From positions 1-64,000 of the forward strand of contig NZ_JAASTT010000002.1 of NCBI RefSeq assembly GCF_014322795.1: DNA of 64,000 nt, in the 5' to 3' direction. The position numbers and the translations under genes are program-made. Below the pieces are notes generated by a model, which did no database searches, was not told the origin of the DNA, and worked only from the letters and a program-made list of their open reading frames with translations. The stretch is from Paenilisteria portnoyi (GTDB taxonomy: Bacteria > Bacillota > Bacilli > Lactobacillales > Listeriaceae). Of this stretch, positions 25,337 through 34,894 are shown piece after piece (the stretch's first letter is position 1; each line of letters opens with the position of its first letter).

Positions 25337-27028
25337 TTATATATTTTCAATCGTTGCTAAAACTTGTTTTTCGAGGTTTCGTAAGCGCTGACTTGCCTCT
25401 TCTCCAGTTTCGCCAATACAACTAAAATAGATTTTACATTTTGGTTCGGTTCCTGATGGGCGAATGCAGAACCAGGAGCCGTCTGTCTGATAAAATTTCA
25501 ATACGTCTGATTTTGGTAGCGCTATTTTTTGTTTTGAATTTGTTTGGTAATTGGTCTGTAATCCAGTTTTATAGTCTTCTTTTATAATAATGCCATCCAT
25601 CGTTTTGTCGCGCATCGTTTGCATGATGGTCTGGATTCGCACGATGCCTTCTTCGCCTTTTGCGGTGATGGTGTGCAAGGATTCTTCGTAGTAGCCGAAT
25701 TCGTCATAGATGGTTTGCAGGCCTTCGTATAGTGTTTTGCCTTGTAATTGGAAGGATAGCGCGACCTCTGCTGTTAAAAGGGCCGCTTGAATGGCGTCTT
25801 TATCACGGACGAATGGTTCGACGAGGTAGCCGTAGCTTTCTTCGTAGCCAAATAGGAATGTTGCTTCGCCAGAGACTTCCCATTCTGCGATTTTTTCGCC
25901 GATGAATTTGAATCCGGTTAGCGTATTATAAGTTTTCACGCCATATTTCTGCGCGATTTTTTCGCCTAAGTCGCTTGTCACGATGGTTTTGATGAGTGCG
26001 CTGTTTTCCAGGAGATTCGGCTGGGTGACTAAATAATGTAGCAATAGCGCGCCCAACTGATTTCCTGTCAAAATTTGATACGTTCCCTGTTCGTTTTTCA
26101 CTGCAACGCCAATTCGGTCGGCATCGGGGTCTGTTGCCATCAAAATGTCGGCATCATGACTTGCTTCGATTGCCATCGTGAACGCGGCGTGGTCTTCTGG
26201 ATTCGGTGATGCGACTGTCGGAAACGCACCGTCTGGAATCGCTTGCTCTTCCACAACGCGGACATTCGTGAAACCTGCCTGTGCCAAACTCTGCGTAACG
26301 AGTGGTCCGCCTGTCCCGTGAAGTGGCGTGTATACGATGGCAAGCTTGGCGCCGTGTTCGTTTGCTAATGCCGGATTCTGCGTCACTGCACGAACCTCCT
26401 CTAAATATGCCGCGTCCGCTTCTGCGCCAATTCGAACGAGTAAACCGTCCTCGATTAACGCCGATTCGTCGGCTACAGGAATCGCGAACAAGTCGGAAAT
26501 TCCAGTCAAATACGCCGTTATTTTATCCGCAACATCCAACGTAATCTGACATCCATCTGCCCCGTAAACCTTGAAGCCGTTGTATTCTGCTGGATTGTGG
26601 CTCGCCGTAATCACGATTCCCGCGGCCGCCCCCCATTCGCGAACCATGAACGACAGCTCCGGAGTTGGGCGCAGTGCATCGGATAAATAAACCTTGATTC
26701 CCGCTGCACCGAGCACCCGCGCTGCTTCCAATGCGAACTCCGCCGAAAAATGGCGCGAATCATAGGCAATTGCCACGCCTTCCGTTTCGAGCCCCTGTTC
26801 TGCAATGTGCGCCGCGACGCCACTCGTAACCCAGCGAATCATGTATGTATTGATCCGATTGGTGCCACAACCAAGCTCACCGCGCATACCGCCAGTCCCA
26901 AATTCCAGATAACGATAAAAATGCTCGCGTCTCGTTTTTTCGTCAGATAATTCCGTCATTTCCTGTTGAAGCGCCGCATCGTCCTTCGACGCCACGCTCC
27001 ATTTTTGCCAATTTTCCTGCCAATTCAT
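25337..27028 (-). CDS. pgcA: Phosphoglucomutase/phosphomannomutase
   Basis: 563-aa alpha-phosphohexomutase of the PgcA type. Phosphoserine loop TASHNPAEYNGFK, metal loop DPDADRIG, sugar loop GYEESYGYL and phosphate-binding SGTEPK are present. It converts hexose-1-phosphate to hexose-6-phosphate. It overlaps the GH130 gene by 4 bases (ATGA), so here it probably processes the sugar-1-phosphate released by phosphorolysis. The name pgcA is given by similarity; a mannose-specific role is possible. Confidence 0.9.
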   Translation of the reverse strand: MNWQENWQKWSVASKDDAALQQEMTELSDEKTRREHFYRYLEFGTGGMRGELGCGTNRINTYMIRWVTSGVAAHIAEQGLETEGVAIAYDSRHFSAEFALEAARVLGAAGIKVYLSDALRPTPELSFMVREWGAAAGIVITASHNPAEYNGFKVYGADGCQITLDVADKITAYLTGISDLFAIPVADESALIEDGLLVRIGAEADAAYLEEVRAVTQNPALANEHGAKLAIVYTPLHGTGGPLVTQSLAQAGFTNVRVVEEQAIPDGAFPTVASPNPEDHAAFTMAIEASHDADILMATDPDADRIGVAVKNEQGTYQILTGNQLGALLLHYLVTQPNLLENSALIKTIVTSDLGEKIAQKYGVKTYNTLTGFKFIGEKIAEWEVSGEATFLFGYEESYGYLVEPFVRDKDAIQAALLTAEVALSFQLQGKTLYEGLQTIYDEFGYYEESLHTITAKGEEGIVRIQTIMQTMRDKTMDGIIIKEDYKTGLQTNYQTNSKQKIALPKSDVLKFYQTDGSWFCIRPSGTEPKCKIYFSCIGETGEEASQRLRNLEKQVLATIENI

Positions 27029-28092
27029 CGGCTCTCATCCTCCAACTGCTGCAGAATCTCCGCCAAACTCATCTCGCAACAAGCCATCGACGTATCCGCA
27101 ACACCGTAGTACATTTTGACAACATCGCCTTCTACAATCGTGCCACATCCAAAAACAACATCGCCGAAAAAGCCGTTTTTCTCATAGTCCGCTTCTGGTT
27201 CTAAAATTGGTGTTTCCGTCCGCGCCAGAACTTTCATCGGATCATTCAAATCGAGTAGGACCGCTCCCATACAATAGCGATGATCTTTCGTCGCACCATG
27301 ATATAGCTCGAGCCAACCTTTTTCCGTCTTAATCGGTACCGCGCCACCACCAATTCGGCCGCTATCCCAATAACCATCGCGAATGCCAAGCAAATGACGG
27401 TGATCACCCCAACTATGTAAATCAGGCGAAGACGCAATCCAAATATCCAAATTCCCAATACTCTTCAAGCTTGGACGGTGTAACGCGTAGTATTTCCCAT
27501 TCACTTTTTCAGGAAAAATCAGCACATCTTTATTTTCTGGTGCAAAAATATTTCCTTCGTACTCATAACTCACAAAGTCCTTCGTTGAAATCATCGCGTC
27601 GGCTACACCCATCTCGGATACCGCGCTGAAATTCACATAATAAACGTCATCGATCTGCGTCACACGTGCATCTTCAATACCGAACGTTTGATATTCGTTA
27701 AATGGATATAAAAACGGTTTTTCATCAACCGTAAAATTGTGTCCGTCCTTACTTCTCGCAATACGAATGTAAGAAAGCGACGTCAAATAGGCGAAACCTT
27801 CCATCTTGTCTTTCGTCCGAATCATCCGCGGATCTTCAAAATCATACGTCGGATCATCCAAACGAAACTCCAAAATATCCAATTGTTGCGTTTCCACATT
27901 GAAAACAGGCGCCTTCACAATATTCGGATCTTCACTGATTGGCTTCTCTGCCACACGTAAAAGCAGCAATGTCTCGTCTTTATATTGCGCAACACCCGCA
28001 TTAAACGCGCCTAACACCTCAAAATCTGGTCGATGCGGTGCCACATCAGCCGGTGTAATTAATGGATTTTCCTCATAACGATAAATATTCAT
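27025..28092 (-). CDS. GH130 beta-mannoside phosphorylase
   Basis: 355-aa five-bladed beta-propeller of glycoside hydrolase family 130. Motifs include YRYEENPLITP, FEDPRM, FGIEDARV, GRIGGGAVPI and ELYHGATKDHRY. A Listeria innocua family member is a characterised beta-1,2-mannobiose phosphorylase, releasing alpha-mannose-1-phosphate; the same activity is likely. It is cytosolic, without a signal peptide. Coupled to the downstream phosphohexomutase, which suits a phosphorylase rather than a hydrolase. Confidence 0.87.
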   Translation of the reverse strand: MNIYRYEENPLITPADVAPHRPDFEVLGAFNAGVAQYKDETLLLLRVAEKPISEDPNIVKAPVFNVETQQLDILEFRLDDPTYDFEDPRMIRTKDKMEGFAYLTSLSYIRIARSKDGHNFTVDEKPFLYPFNEYQTFGIEDARVTQIDDVYYVNFSAVSEMGVADAMISTKDFVSYEYEGNIFAPENKDVLIFPEKVNGKYYALHRPSLKSIGNLDIWIASSPDLHSWGDHRHLLGIRDGYWDSGRIGGGAVPIKTEKGWLELYHGATKDHRYCMGAVLLDLNDPMKVLARTETPILEPEADYEKNGFFGDVVFGCGTIVEGDVVKMYYGVADTSMACCEMSLAEILQQLEDESR

Positions 28093-28106
28093 AATTCCCA
28101 GTCTCC

Positions 28107-29030
28107 CTATCCTTCAAATTTCATAAACGGATCACGAATCGTGCGTTTCTGCGCATCCGCGTCGCTTATTCCTACATATAAATCAGCTGTTCCAGAAGCA
28201 TTTCGAATCAGTCCACCACTGAAAACAACATCTTCCAAATCTGGTCGCTTGCTCGGTCCAGCAAGAAAATCAGCGCGTTCTGCAACGATTTCCATTGGAG
28301 CTACAAACGTTGCTGTCGCCGGGTCTAACACACAAATTCCAGCGTAATAATGGCGATCACCTTTTTCATCAAAATTAGCAACATGGCTTAGTATACCAAC
28401 GTGTCCATTTTTCAAAAGGTGCATCTCGTTCGCGCCACCCCATTCACCATCGGCAAAATGCGTCGGTAATAGTGGTGCTTCTTCAACTAGCTGTACAGTC
28501 AAATCCGTTAATTTTGGAATCAGACAAAAACCAATTTTGCCACGCCCACCTTTTTCACCTTGCGGACGCGTCAAAACCGCAATCTCGCCACTCGGCAACT
28601 GCTTCAATCGCAAGTCTTTCATCCCAACTGGACCTACAAAAATCAATGTCAAATCCGCAATCCCTTTGCCGCGGTACAAACAAGTCCGCCACGCCAATTT
28701 CTTGGGATCAGCCTCACTCGGGAAAACTTCCACACCACCGATAATCAAATCCCCATCAATACGCGTCATAAACGGATCTTGCAGCGCCAATTTTGGCATA
28801 TTCGTAAGTAGTACCCACGCCAAATCCTGTTTTTCGAAAAAGCCGATTTCCGCCATTTCGCTGTCACGCGCTTCGATTCGCCCAGCAATCACTTCTTTGC
28901 CACCCACAACGAACGGCGCCGTAATGTTGTACACATCCTTGTCCCCAGCGCCAACAAACGCCAAGCGTTCTACTTTCGCGACCTCATTTCTCACCCGATA
29001 CTCTTTCAATAAAATCGAAATCTCTTTCAT
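28107..29030 (-). CDS. DUF1861 beta-propeller protein
   Basis: About 307-aa DUF1861 protein, related in fold to GH130/GH43-type propellers: GAGDKDVYNITAPF, AGRIEARDSE, DPFMTRIDG and FSGGLIRNASGTADLYVG. Activity unproven; the operon suggests a role in the same oligosaccharide pathway. The start at 29030 is preferred because GAAGGAG lies 6 bases upstream, inside an earlier in-frame ATG that overlaps the GH13 stop. Confidence 0.8.
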   Translation of the reverse strand: MKEISILLKEYRVRNEVAKVERLAFVGAGDKDVYNITAPFVVGGKEVIAGRIEARDSEMAEIGFFEKQDLAWVLLTNMPKLALQDPFMTRIDGDLIIGGVEVFPSEADPKKLAWRTCLYRGKGIADLTLIFVGPVGMKDLRLKQLPSGEIAVLTRPQGEKGGRGKIGFCLIPKLTDLTVQLVEEAPLLPTHFADGEWGGANEMHLLKNGHVGILSHVANFDEKGDRHYYAGICVLDPATATFVAPMEIVAERADFLAGPSKRPDLEDVVFSGGLIRNASGTADLYVGISDADAQKRTIRDPFMKFEG

Positions 29031-29041
29031 AATTAACTCCT

Positions 29042-30568
29042 TCATATCTTAAAAATTACCGCTGCAAACGCTGGCAAAACAATTCTTTCCGCGTCCACAA
29101 CCACATCCATATTCGCCAAAACAAGCGTCAAATCGCCCCACTTGTTCTCTACCTCACGTGTTTCCCCGAAATTGAGGCACACCAGATACTCGCCGCGAAC
29201 ATACGTCAAGAGCTCTCCAGCCACCTCAAAATCACGATATCCCGGCTCACAAAAATCCGCCGTTTTTCGCAAAGCAATCAGCGCCTGATAAAAAGCAAAC
29301 ATCCGCTGCCCGCGTTCCAAATCAGGCGTCACTTCACCAATCCAGGCCTCCGCTTTATCTGAGAACCCTTCTGGCCAAGTCATCGGCGCCCTCGCCTTGT
29401 CTCGCGTCTTCTCCTGCGCCACAAATAGCGCCTCCTGCTCCGACTTCCCGTCCTGCAAAGCCAGCTCATACGCATAAACGCCCCGCACATCACGCATCTC
29501 GCGCATCGATTCCGGCACAAAATCCGCCATCCCAATCTCCTCGCCAAAATACACAAAAGGAACACCATGCGCCGTCAACATAAGCATCGCAAGCAACTGC
29601 GCCACATCCTCGCGCCCGTCCGCCAACCGATTCCACGACCGACTCATATCATGACTCCCGAAAAACAACGTCGGCATCCGACCATCCGCGTACACCTGCT
29701 GCATCCGCGTAAGCTCTGCGGCAATCCCATCTCGATTCGGAACACTGCCAAAATTAAAGTTAAACGTCACATCCAGCCCATCAAGCCCGGCGTACTTTTC
29801 AATCTCCGCCAAATTATCCGAACTAATCTCACCAACCGTAAAATAATCGCCACGTGCACGAATCCGCGCACCAATTTTCGCCATCATTTTTTCCATTCCA
29901 GGTTGATCCTTATCAAAAAGATGCAACTGTTTCCCATTTTCCACCGGATTATCCGTAAAATCACGCGTCAACGTCAAATTATTAATCACATCGAGCCGAA
30001 AACCGTCCAATCCCTTATCCAACCAGAAATCGAACACCTTCCAAATCTCCTGCTCCACATCCGGATTAGCCCAATTCAAATCAGCCTGCTCTTTCGCGAA
30101 GCTGTGGTAATAATACTGCTCCGTCACCGCGTCCCATTCCCATGCCGAACCACCGAAAAACGATTCCCAATTATTCGGAGCATCACGCCACACGAACCAA
30201 TCCCGCTTCGCATTCGTTTTCGATCTTCGCGATTCCACAAACCACGCGTGCTCCGTCGACACATGATTCACAACCATATCCGCGATCACCCGAATCCCGT
30301 GCCGATGCGCCTCCTCGACAAACGCCTCCAAGTCCGCCATCGTACCATAATCCGGGTCCACCGCGTAATAATCACTCACATCATAGCCATTATCCACTTT
30401 CGGAGACGGGTAAAACGGCGTCAACCAAATGCCACCGACACCAAGCTCAGCCAAATAAGGCACTTTTTCAAGCAAGCCCTTAAAATCACCAATCCCGTCC
30501 CCGTTACCATCCTTAAATGACGGCATATAAATCTCATAAAAAACCGTTTCCTGCCACCATTTCAACAT
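29042..30568 (-). CDS. GH13 alpha-glucosidase (oligo-1,6-glucosidase-like)
   Basis: 508-aa cytosolic GH13 enzyme. The barrel begins WWQETVFYEIYMPSFKDGN. Catalytic residues: nucleophile Asp in DGFRLDVINN, acid/base Glu in TVGEISSDN, and transition-state Asp in FGSHDMSR. The calcium-type DGNGDGIGD is present. It would hydrolyse alpha-glucosidic linkages in an imported oligosaccharide; its linkage is not predictable. Between the permease and DUF1861 genes, 12 bp after the permease. Confidence 0.88.
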   Translation of the reverse strand: MLKWWQETVFYEIYMPSFKDGNGDGIGDFKGLLEKVPYLAELGVGGIWLTPFYPSPKVDNGYDVSDYYAVDPDYGTMADLEAFVEEAHRHGIRVIADMVVNHVSTEHAWFVESRRSKTNAKRDWFVWRDAPNNWESFFGGSAWEWDAVTEQYYYHSFAKEQADLNWANPDVEQEIWKVFDFWLDKGLDGFRLDVINNLTLTRDFTDNPVENGKQLHLFDKDQPGMEKMMAKIGARIRARGDYFTVGEISSDNLAEIEKYAGLDGLDVTFNFNFGSVPNRDGIAAELTRMQQVYADGRMPTLFFGSHDMSRSWNRLADGREDVAQLLAMLMLTAHGVPFVYFGEEIGMADFVPESMREMRDVRGVYAYELALQDGKSEQEALFVAQEKTRDKARAPMTWPEGFSDKAEAWIGEVTPDLERGQRMFAFYQALIALRKTADFCEPGYRDFEVAGELLTYVRGEYLVCLNFGETREVENKWGDLTLVLANMDVVVDAERIVLPAFAAVIFKI

Positions 30569-30580
30569 CGTTCAAACTCC

Positions 30581-31414
30581 TTATTTCAATGTAAACTGCA
30601 TGCCCTCTTGGAATTTTTTCGAGAAGAAGAGGAATAGAATAATCAGCGGTAAAGTCAGCACAACCGACGCCGCATACATCGGACCAGGATACGTTGCGTA
30701 AGGTCCAAACATTTGCGATATCAGTACGTTCAGCGTCACCGTACTATCACTTTTCGTCACGATTAAATCCCATAACAGGTTCGTCCAGCGATCCGTGAAC
30801 AAGAACAAGAAGATAACCGTACTAATCGATTTCGACATCGGTAAAACAACGCGGAATAAAATTTTCAAATCGCTCGCCCCGTCCAATTTCGCCGCCTCAA
30901 TCAACGTATCCGGAATCGCCTTGAAAAAGTTCGTGTACATAAAGATCGCCCACATACTCATCATCGTTGGAATAATCATCCCAGCATACGTATCCAGCAA
31001 ACCAACATTCGTAATCATCAAAAATTGCGGAATCAATAAAATAATCGCTGGGAAAAACATTTGGAATAAAATCACGTTATTCACGAACATTTTCCCTTTA
31101 AATTTCACTTTTGCAAGTGCGTAACCGACCATAATTGCGAATAACAACATGAGTCCCGTTGCAATCGTCGCCACAATAATCGTATTGATAAACGCTTGAA
31201 TCCAAGGTGCTGGAGCCGAAACCGATGCATTCCCGAACAACCAACTCCAAGAACGCGTCGTGAATTCAGTCGGAATCAACTTCCGATCGACTTGATCCCA
31301 TGCCGCAAACGAATTGAGTACGAGATAAATAAACGGATAAATCATGACTAATAGAATCAATGTGGTTAACGTATAACGAACCGTCATGCCCCACTTACTT
31401 TTACGACCAACCAT
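30581..31414 (-). CDS. Sugar ABC transporter permease (MalG-like)
   Basis: 277-aa inner-membrane permease with six predicted helices and the EAA loop EAAKLDGASDLKILFRVVLP, which contacts the ATPase. MalG-type, ending FQEGMQFTLK. The start overlaps the preceding permease by 14 bases. No ATPase gene lies in the operon, so a shared MsmX-type ATPase encoded elsewhere is expected. Confidence 0.92.
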   Translation of the reverse strand: MVGRKSKWGMTVRYTLTTLILLVMIYPFIYLVLNSFAAWDQVDRKLIPTEFTTRSWSWLFGNASVSAPAPWIQAFINTIIVATIATGLMLLFAIMVGYALAKVKFKGKMFVNNVILFQMFFPAIILLIPQFLMITNVGLLDTYAGMIIPTMMSMWAIFMYTNFFKAIPDTLIEAAKLDGASDLKILFRVVLPMSKSISTVIFLFLFTDRWTNLLWDLIVTKSDSTVTLNVLISQMFGPYATYPGPMYAASVVLTLPLIILFLFFSKKFQEGMQFTLK

Positions 31415-32279
31415 TTCTCTCGCCCCATTTCTCTAGTCCTTTTTTAATAACACCAATCGATGCAAACGTCACAACAGCCGCCACAAGCGAGATTGCTGAA
31501 GCATAGCCTGATTTCAAGTTTACAAAGGCTTGGTTATAAATCTCCATTTGCCACGTATTTGTCGCAAAGTTCGGCCCACCGCCAGTTAGCTGGTAAACCT
31601 CCGTGAATATCCCGAAACTCACGCCTACCGCCAAAACGATCACCGTGAAAAGCGCAGGATACATCATCGGAATCGTAATTTTCCAGAATGTGCGGAACCG
31701 ACCCGAGCCATCCATCGCCGCCGCCTCATAGATTTCTTCGTTAATACTAGATAATCCTGATATCAAAATCAGTGCGTAATACCCTGACATTTTCCAAGCA
31801 ATCATCAGCGAAATAACGAATAATGAAGTCATCGGGGTTCCTAACCAATCAATATTCAAGCCAAAATTGTCACGCAAAAAGATGTTTAGCGGACTGTTAT
31901 AAGATAGCAAACCTTTCACGATCAAAGACGTAACAACGCCTGATGACAGATAAGGTAGGAAAAAAGCAACTAAGTATAACCCTTTGAATTTCGGTAATCC
32001 GTTCACAAGTACCGCAACGACCATCGACATAATAATCGCGAGTGGTACGAATACAATCAAGAACTTATATGTCACCCAAAACGATGCTTTCACCGCTGGG
32101 CTTGCAATCGCCTTTGTGAAATTATCCAGCCCGACAAAATTAATATCTGGACTCATCATGTTCCAATCCGTCACGGAGAGCCAAATCGCCCAAACGAGTG
32201 GGATTAGAAAGAAGATAATTGTGAAGATAACATAGGGGCTGGTGAAAGACCAGCCCAATTTATTGTTTTGCTTCTTCAT
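31401..32279 (-). CDS. Sugar ABC transporter permease (MalF-like)
   Basis: 292-aa membrane permease; SPYVIFTIIFFLIPL is the first helix and EAAAMDGSGRFRTFWKITIP the EAA loop. The start overlaps the binding-protein stop by 4 bases. It pairs with the MalG-like protein to form the channel for the oligosaccharide delivered by the lipoprotein at 32276. Confidence 0.92.
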   Translation of the reverse strand: MKKQNNKLGWSFTSPYVIFTIIFFLIPLVWAIWLSVTDWNMMSPDINFVGLDNFTKAIASPAVKASFWVTYKFLIVFVPLAIIMSMVVAVLVNGLPKFKGLYLVAFFLPYLSSGVVTSLIVKGLLSYNSPLNIFLRDNFGLNIDWLGTPMTSLFVISLMIAWKMSGYYALILISGLSSINEEIYEAAAMDGSGRFRTFWKITIPMMYPALFTVIVLAVGVSFGIFTEVYQLTGGGPNFATNTWQMEIYNQAFVNLKSGYASAISLVAAVVTFASIGVIKKGLEKWGERNGWS

Positions 32280-33598
32280 TTCTGAAGCACCTCATCCTCA
32301 GCTTTCTTCATGTCGTTCCAAGCTTTCGCAGGTTTCTTCTCACCACGAACGACTGGATTCCATGCTTGTTCACCGATGATTTGTTGAATGTCATTGTAGT
32401 CAGCGTTATCCATCGCTGGAATCGCGTATGGTACGTTTTCTGCATATACTTTTAGCGCTGGATTTGCTTTGAAGAATTCAGTGAATGTTGCATTTTGCGT
32501 CGCATCATCACGCGCTGGAATTAAGTTTGTTGTTTCTAAGAATTTCAAGTCATTTTTATCGTTGCTGTAAACGAAATCTAGGAATTTAACTGCGGCTTTT
32601 TTCTCCGCATCTTTCGCTTGTGCGTAGAACACGATTCCTTTTGCATCCGAATACGTATTTACATTTTCAGCGTCTTTTAAAGCATCAGGAACTGGCGGTG
32701 TCGTAACCGTGTATGTTTCGCCATTTTTTAACTCTGGGAATTTCTCTGCCCAGTTTGGGAATGACCATGGACCAAGATCAGCCATGATGCTCGTTCCTGT
32801 TTCAAATGGATCTGTTGCTTGTCCTGCTAATAGAAGGTCATTTTTTTGTAGCTCAGACATGAATGTAAGCATTTCTTTTCCAGCTTTGTTATCCGCTACA
32901 AATTTGCCATCTTTTACAAAAGCATTACCTTTAGATGCTGCATTGTACAATGGGAAGAAGTCAAACCAACGCATCCAAGCTGTCGGATCAGCCAAGTCTG
33001 CTTTTGCCCAAATCACTTTGTCGGGATATTTCGCTTTTAGTTTTTTACCAGCAGCGAGCACATCACTATATGTTTTTGGCGTTTCAGTCACACCAATTTC
33101 TTTCAAAATATCAGTACGCCATGCGAAAAGAATCGGGTTAGAGTAAACTGGGAACACATATTGGTTACCATCCGAGAATTTCCAAGCGTCAAGGCTATCA
33201 GTCATTTTACGTTTTTCAGCTACTTCTTTCATGCCGTCGATTTCATTGATTGGCACGATTGCTTTACTATCCGCGAGTTGTGCGGCAAAACTACGATTTA
33301 TATTTTCCGAAATAGTTGGTGCTGTTTTCGACGCGATGGCCGCTTGCACCGTTGCTTCAGAAGATGGACTTTCTTTCATTTGTGATACTTCTACTTTAAT
33401 ATCTGGATTTTCTTTCTCAAAAGCTGTTGCCATTTCTCCCCAAAACTTCATTTGTGTTGGATTTGGCGCGGCCCAAAATGTTACCTTCGTCTTGCCATCA
33501 GCTGACACATCATCCTTACTTCCCGAACCACATCCCGCCAGCAAACTCCCTACCATTGCTACGGATAAAACAGAAAACACCACTTTTTTTAATTTCAT
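32276..33598 (-). CDS. Sugar ABC transporter substrate-binding lipoprotein
   Basis: 440-aa family 1 binding protein: signal peptide with lipobox LLAGCGSG, then TFWAAPNPTQMKFW and the two-lobe fold. AGGAGG lies 9 bases before the ATG. First gene of the glycan operon; expression should be high and controlled by the LacI-type protein and CcpA through the operator sites in 33634-33687. Confidence 0.93.
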   Translation of the reverse strand: MKLKKVVFSVLSVAMVGSLLAGCGSGSKDDVSADGKTKVTFWAAPNPTQMKFWGEMATAFEKENPDIKVEVSQMKESPSSEATVQAAIASKTAPTISENINRSFAAQLADSKAIVPINEIDGMKEVAEKRKMTDSLDAWKFSDGNQYVFPVYSNPILFAWRTDILKEIGVTETPKTYSDVLAAGKKLKAKYPDKVIWAKADLADPTAWMRWFDFFPLYNAASKGNAFVKDGKFVADNKAGKEMLTFMSELQKNDLLLAGQATDPFETGTSIMADLGPWSFPNWAEKFPELKNGETYTVTTPPVPDALKDAENVNTYSDAKGIVFYAQAKDAEKKAAVKFLDFVYSNDKNDLKFLETTNLIPARDDATQNATFTEFFKANPALKVYAENVPYAIPAMDNADYNDIQQIIGEQAWNPVVRGEKKPAKAWNDMKKAEDEVLQK

Positions 33599-33633
33599 CT
33601 TTCATGTCCTCCTAGTTAGATCATATTGTAATT

Positions 33634-33648
33634 TTGTAAGCGCTTGAA
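33634..33648. promoter_or_regulatory. Candidate cre site (CcpA)
   Basis: TTGTAAGCGCTTGAA matches the catabolite-responsive element consensus WTGNAANCGNWNNCW except at one position. It lies between the promoter and the start of the binding-protein gene, so CcpA would block elongation or initiation under glucose. Confidence 0.6.
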
Positions 33649-33658
33649 TTACAATTAC

Positions 33659-33687
33659 ATTATTGCATTACATTTTTGTAATGTCAA
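33659..33687 (-). promoter_or_regulatory. Glycan operon promoter with internal operator
   Basis: TTGACA and AATAAT, 17 bp apart on the minus strand. Between them and overlapping the -35 lies CATTACA-TTTT-TGTAATG (33666-33683), a perfect inverted repeat and the most likely binding site of the divergent LacI-type repressor. Further TTACAATTACA-like half sites surround it. Confidence 0.65.
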
Positions 33688-33778
33688 CAATTACTTTTTC
33701 GTATTAATTGCATTATAATACTTAAACAGCAATAATAGCGTTATTTACAATTACATTACAAATAGAATTACTTTTCAA

Positions 33779-33807
33779 TTGCTTTCTATCGTTATTACTC
33801 TTATAAT
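33779..33807 (+). promoter_or_regulatory. Promoter of lacI-type gene
   Basis: TTGCTT and TATAAT separated by 17 bp, 36 bp before the ATG at 33843. Confidence 0.6.
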
Positions 33808-33842
33808 GAAATGAGAGAAAGTCCCATCTAGGAGGAAAATGA

Positions 33843-34844
33843 ATGAAAAAAGTCACAATGCAAGATATCGCGGACGCTTTGCAGATTTCAAAAAACTCGG
33901 TATCGCAAGCCTTAGGGAATAAGAACGGCGTTGGCGAGCAAACAAAGCGGCTCGTTTTACAAAAAGCAGATGAAATGGGCTACCAATACAAAAAAGACGT
34001 GGTTTACACGCCTACCGATAATCAATTCGCGCTTGTTGCCACGGAATTTGCCTTATCGCAAAAAAGTTTTTTTGGTGAAATTTGTTTGAGTTTGGAGCAG
34101 GAAATGACAGCGCGAGGCTTTTATTTAACGACGCTTGCGGTGGGACCAGAAGCTATCGCTACGAACCGTTTGCCACGTGAATTAGAAGAGAAAAATTGGC
34201 GGGGAATTTTTATTTTATCGCATATTAGTGATGTTTTTGTGAAGCGGATTTTGGAATTGGGCGTACCGACTGTGATGATTGACCACCATGATCCACATTT
34301 GCGGACAGATACGATTTTGTCGCAGAATAAAGATGGTGCTTTTGTGGCTGTGGAACATTTGATAACGCTTGGGCACGAACGGATTGGCTTTGTTGGCGAT
34401 GTTGATTTTTCGCCGAGTTATGAGGAGCGTTTTGAAGGATATTGCAAGGCGATGCGGCATTATAAGTTGCCGGTGAATTCGCACTATACCATTACGAGTA
34501 TCAAAGAGGAGCAGGCCGCGTTGTTTCAGGCATTGGAAGGCTTGGAGGAATGGCCCAGCGCGTGGTTTTGCGTGAACTCGGGGCTAGGATTTATTTTGAA
34601 TTCGTATTTTCAGTCGAAGGGATTTGCGATTCCAGAGCAGGTGTCGATTGTGTGCTTTGATAATACGGAATTCGCGATTTTGGCACAACCACCGCTGACG
34701 ACAATGTGCACCGATTTGCGATTTATGGGGAGAAAAGCCGCGGAAACGATGGAATGGCGATTGCGGAATCCGAGTGCGCCTATTGTGAATGTGGCGATTG
34801 GGACGGAGTTGGTTTTGAGAGAGTCGACTGGGAGATTAATTTGA
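33843..34844 (+). CDS. LacI-family transcriptional regulator
   Basis: 333-aa repressor. N-terminal helix-turn-helix VTMQDIADALQISKNSVSQAL and hinge region, then a periplasmic-binding-protein-like effector domain. AGGAGG precedes the ATG. It diverges from the oligosaccharide ABC operon and probably represses it until its sugar ligand binds. Ends in a terminator shared with pyrE. Confidence 0.93.
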   Translation: MKKVTMQDIADALQISKNSVSQALGNKNGVGEQTKRLVLQKADEMGYQYKKDVVYTPTDNQFALVATEFALSQKSFFGEICLSLEQEMTARGFYLTTLAVGPEAIATNRLPRELEEKNWRGIFILSHISDVFVKRILELGVPTVMIDHHDPHLRTDTILSQNKDGAFVAVEHLITLGHERIGFVGDVDFSPSYEERFEGYCKAMRHYKLPVNSHYTITSIKEEQAALFQALEGLEEWPSAWFCVNSGLGFILNSYFQSKGFAIPEQVSIVCFDNTEFAILAQPPLTTMCTDLRFMGRKAAETMEWRLRNPSAPIVNVAIGTELVLRESTGRLI

Positions 34845-34894
34845 AAATAGAGAAGAAATCTCTTTCAAAAAAGGGACTTCTTCTCTATTTTTTT
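34844..34894. terminator. Bidirectional terminator lacI / pyrE
   Basis: AAAATAGAGAAGAA and TTCTTCTCTATTTT arms with T-runs on both strands, between convergent lacI and the pyrimidine operon. Confidence 0.8.

Noticed and set aside
29567-30520. 317-codon plus-strand ORF
   Set aside because: Antisense to the GH13 gene, whose catalytic motifs are intact.
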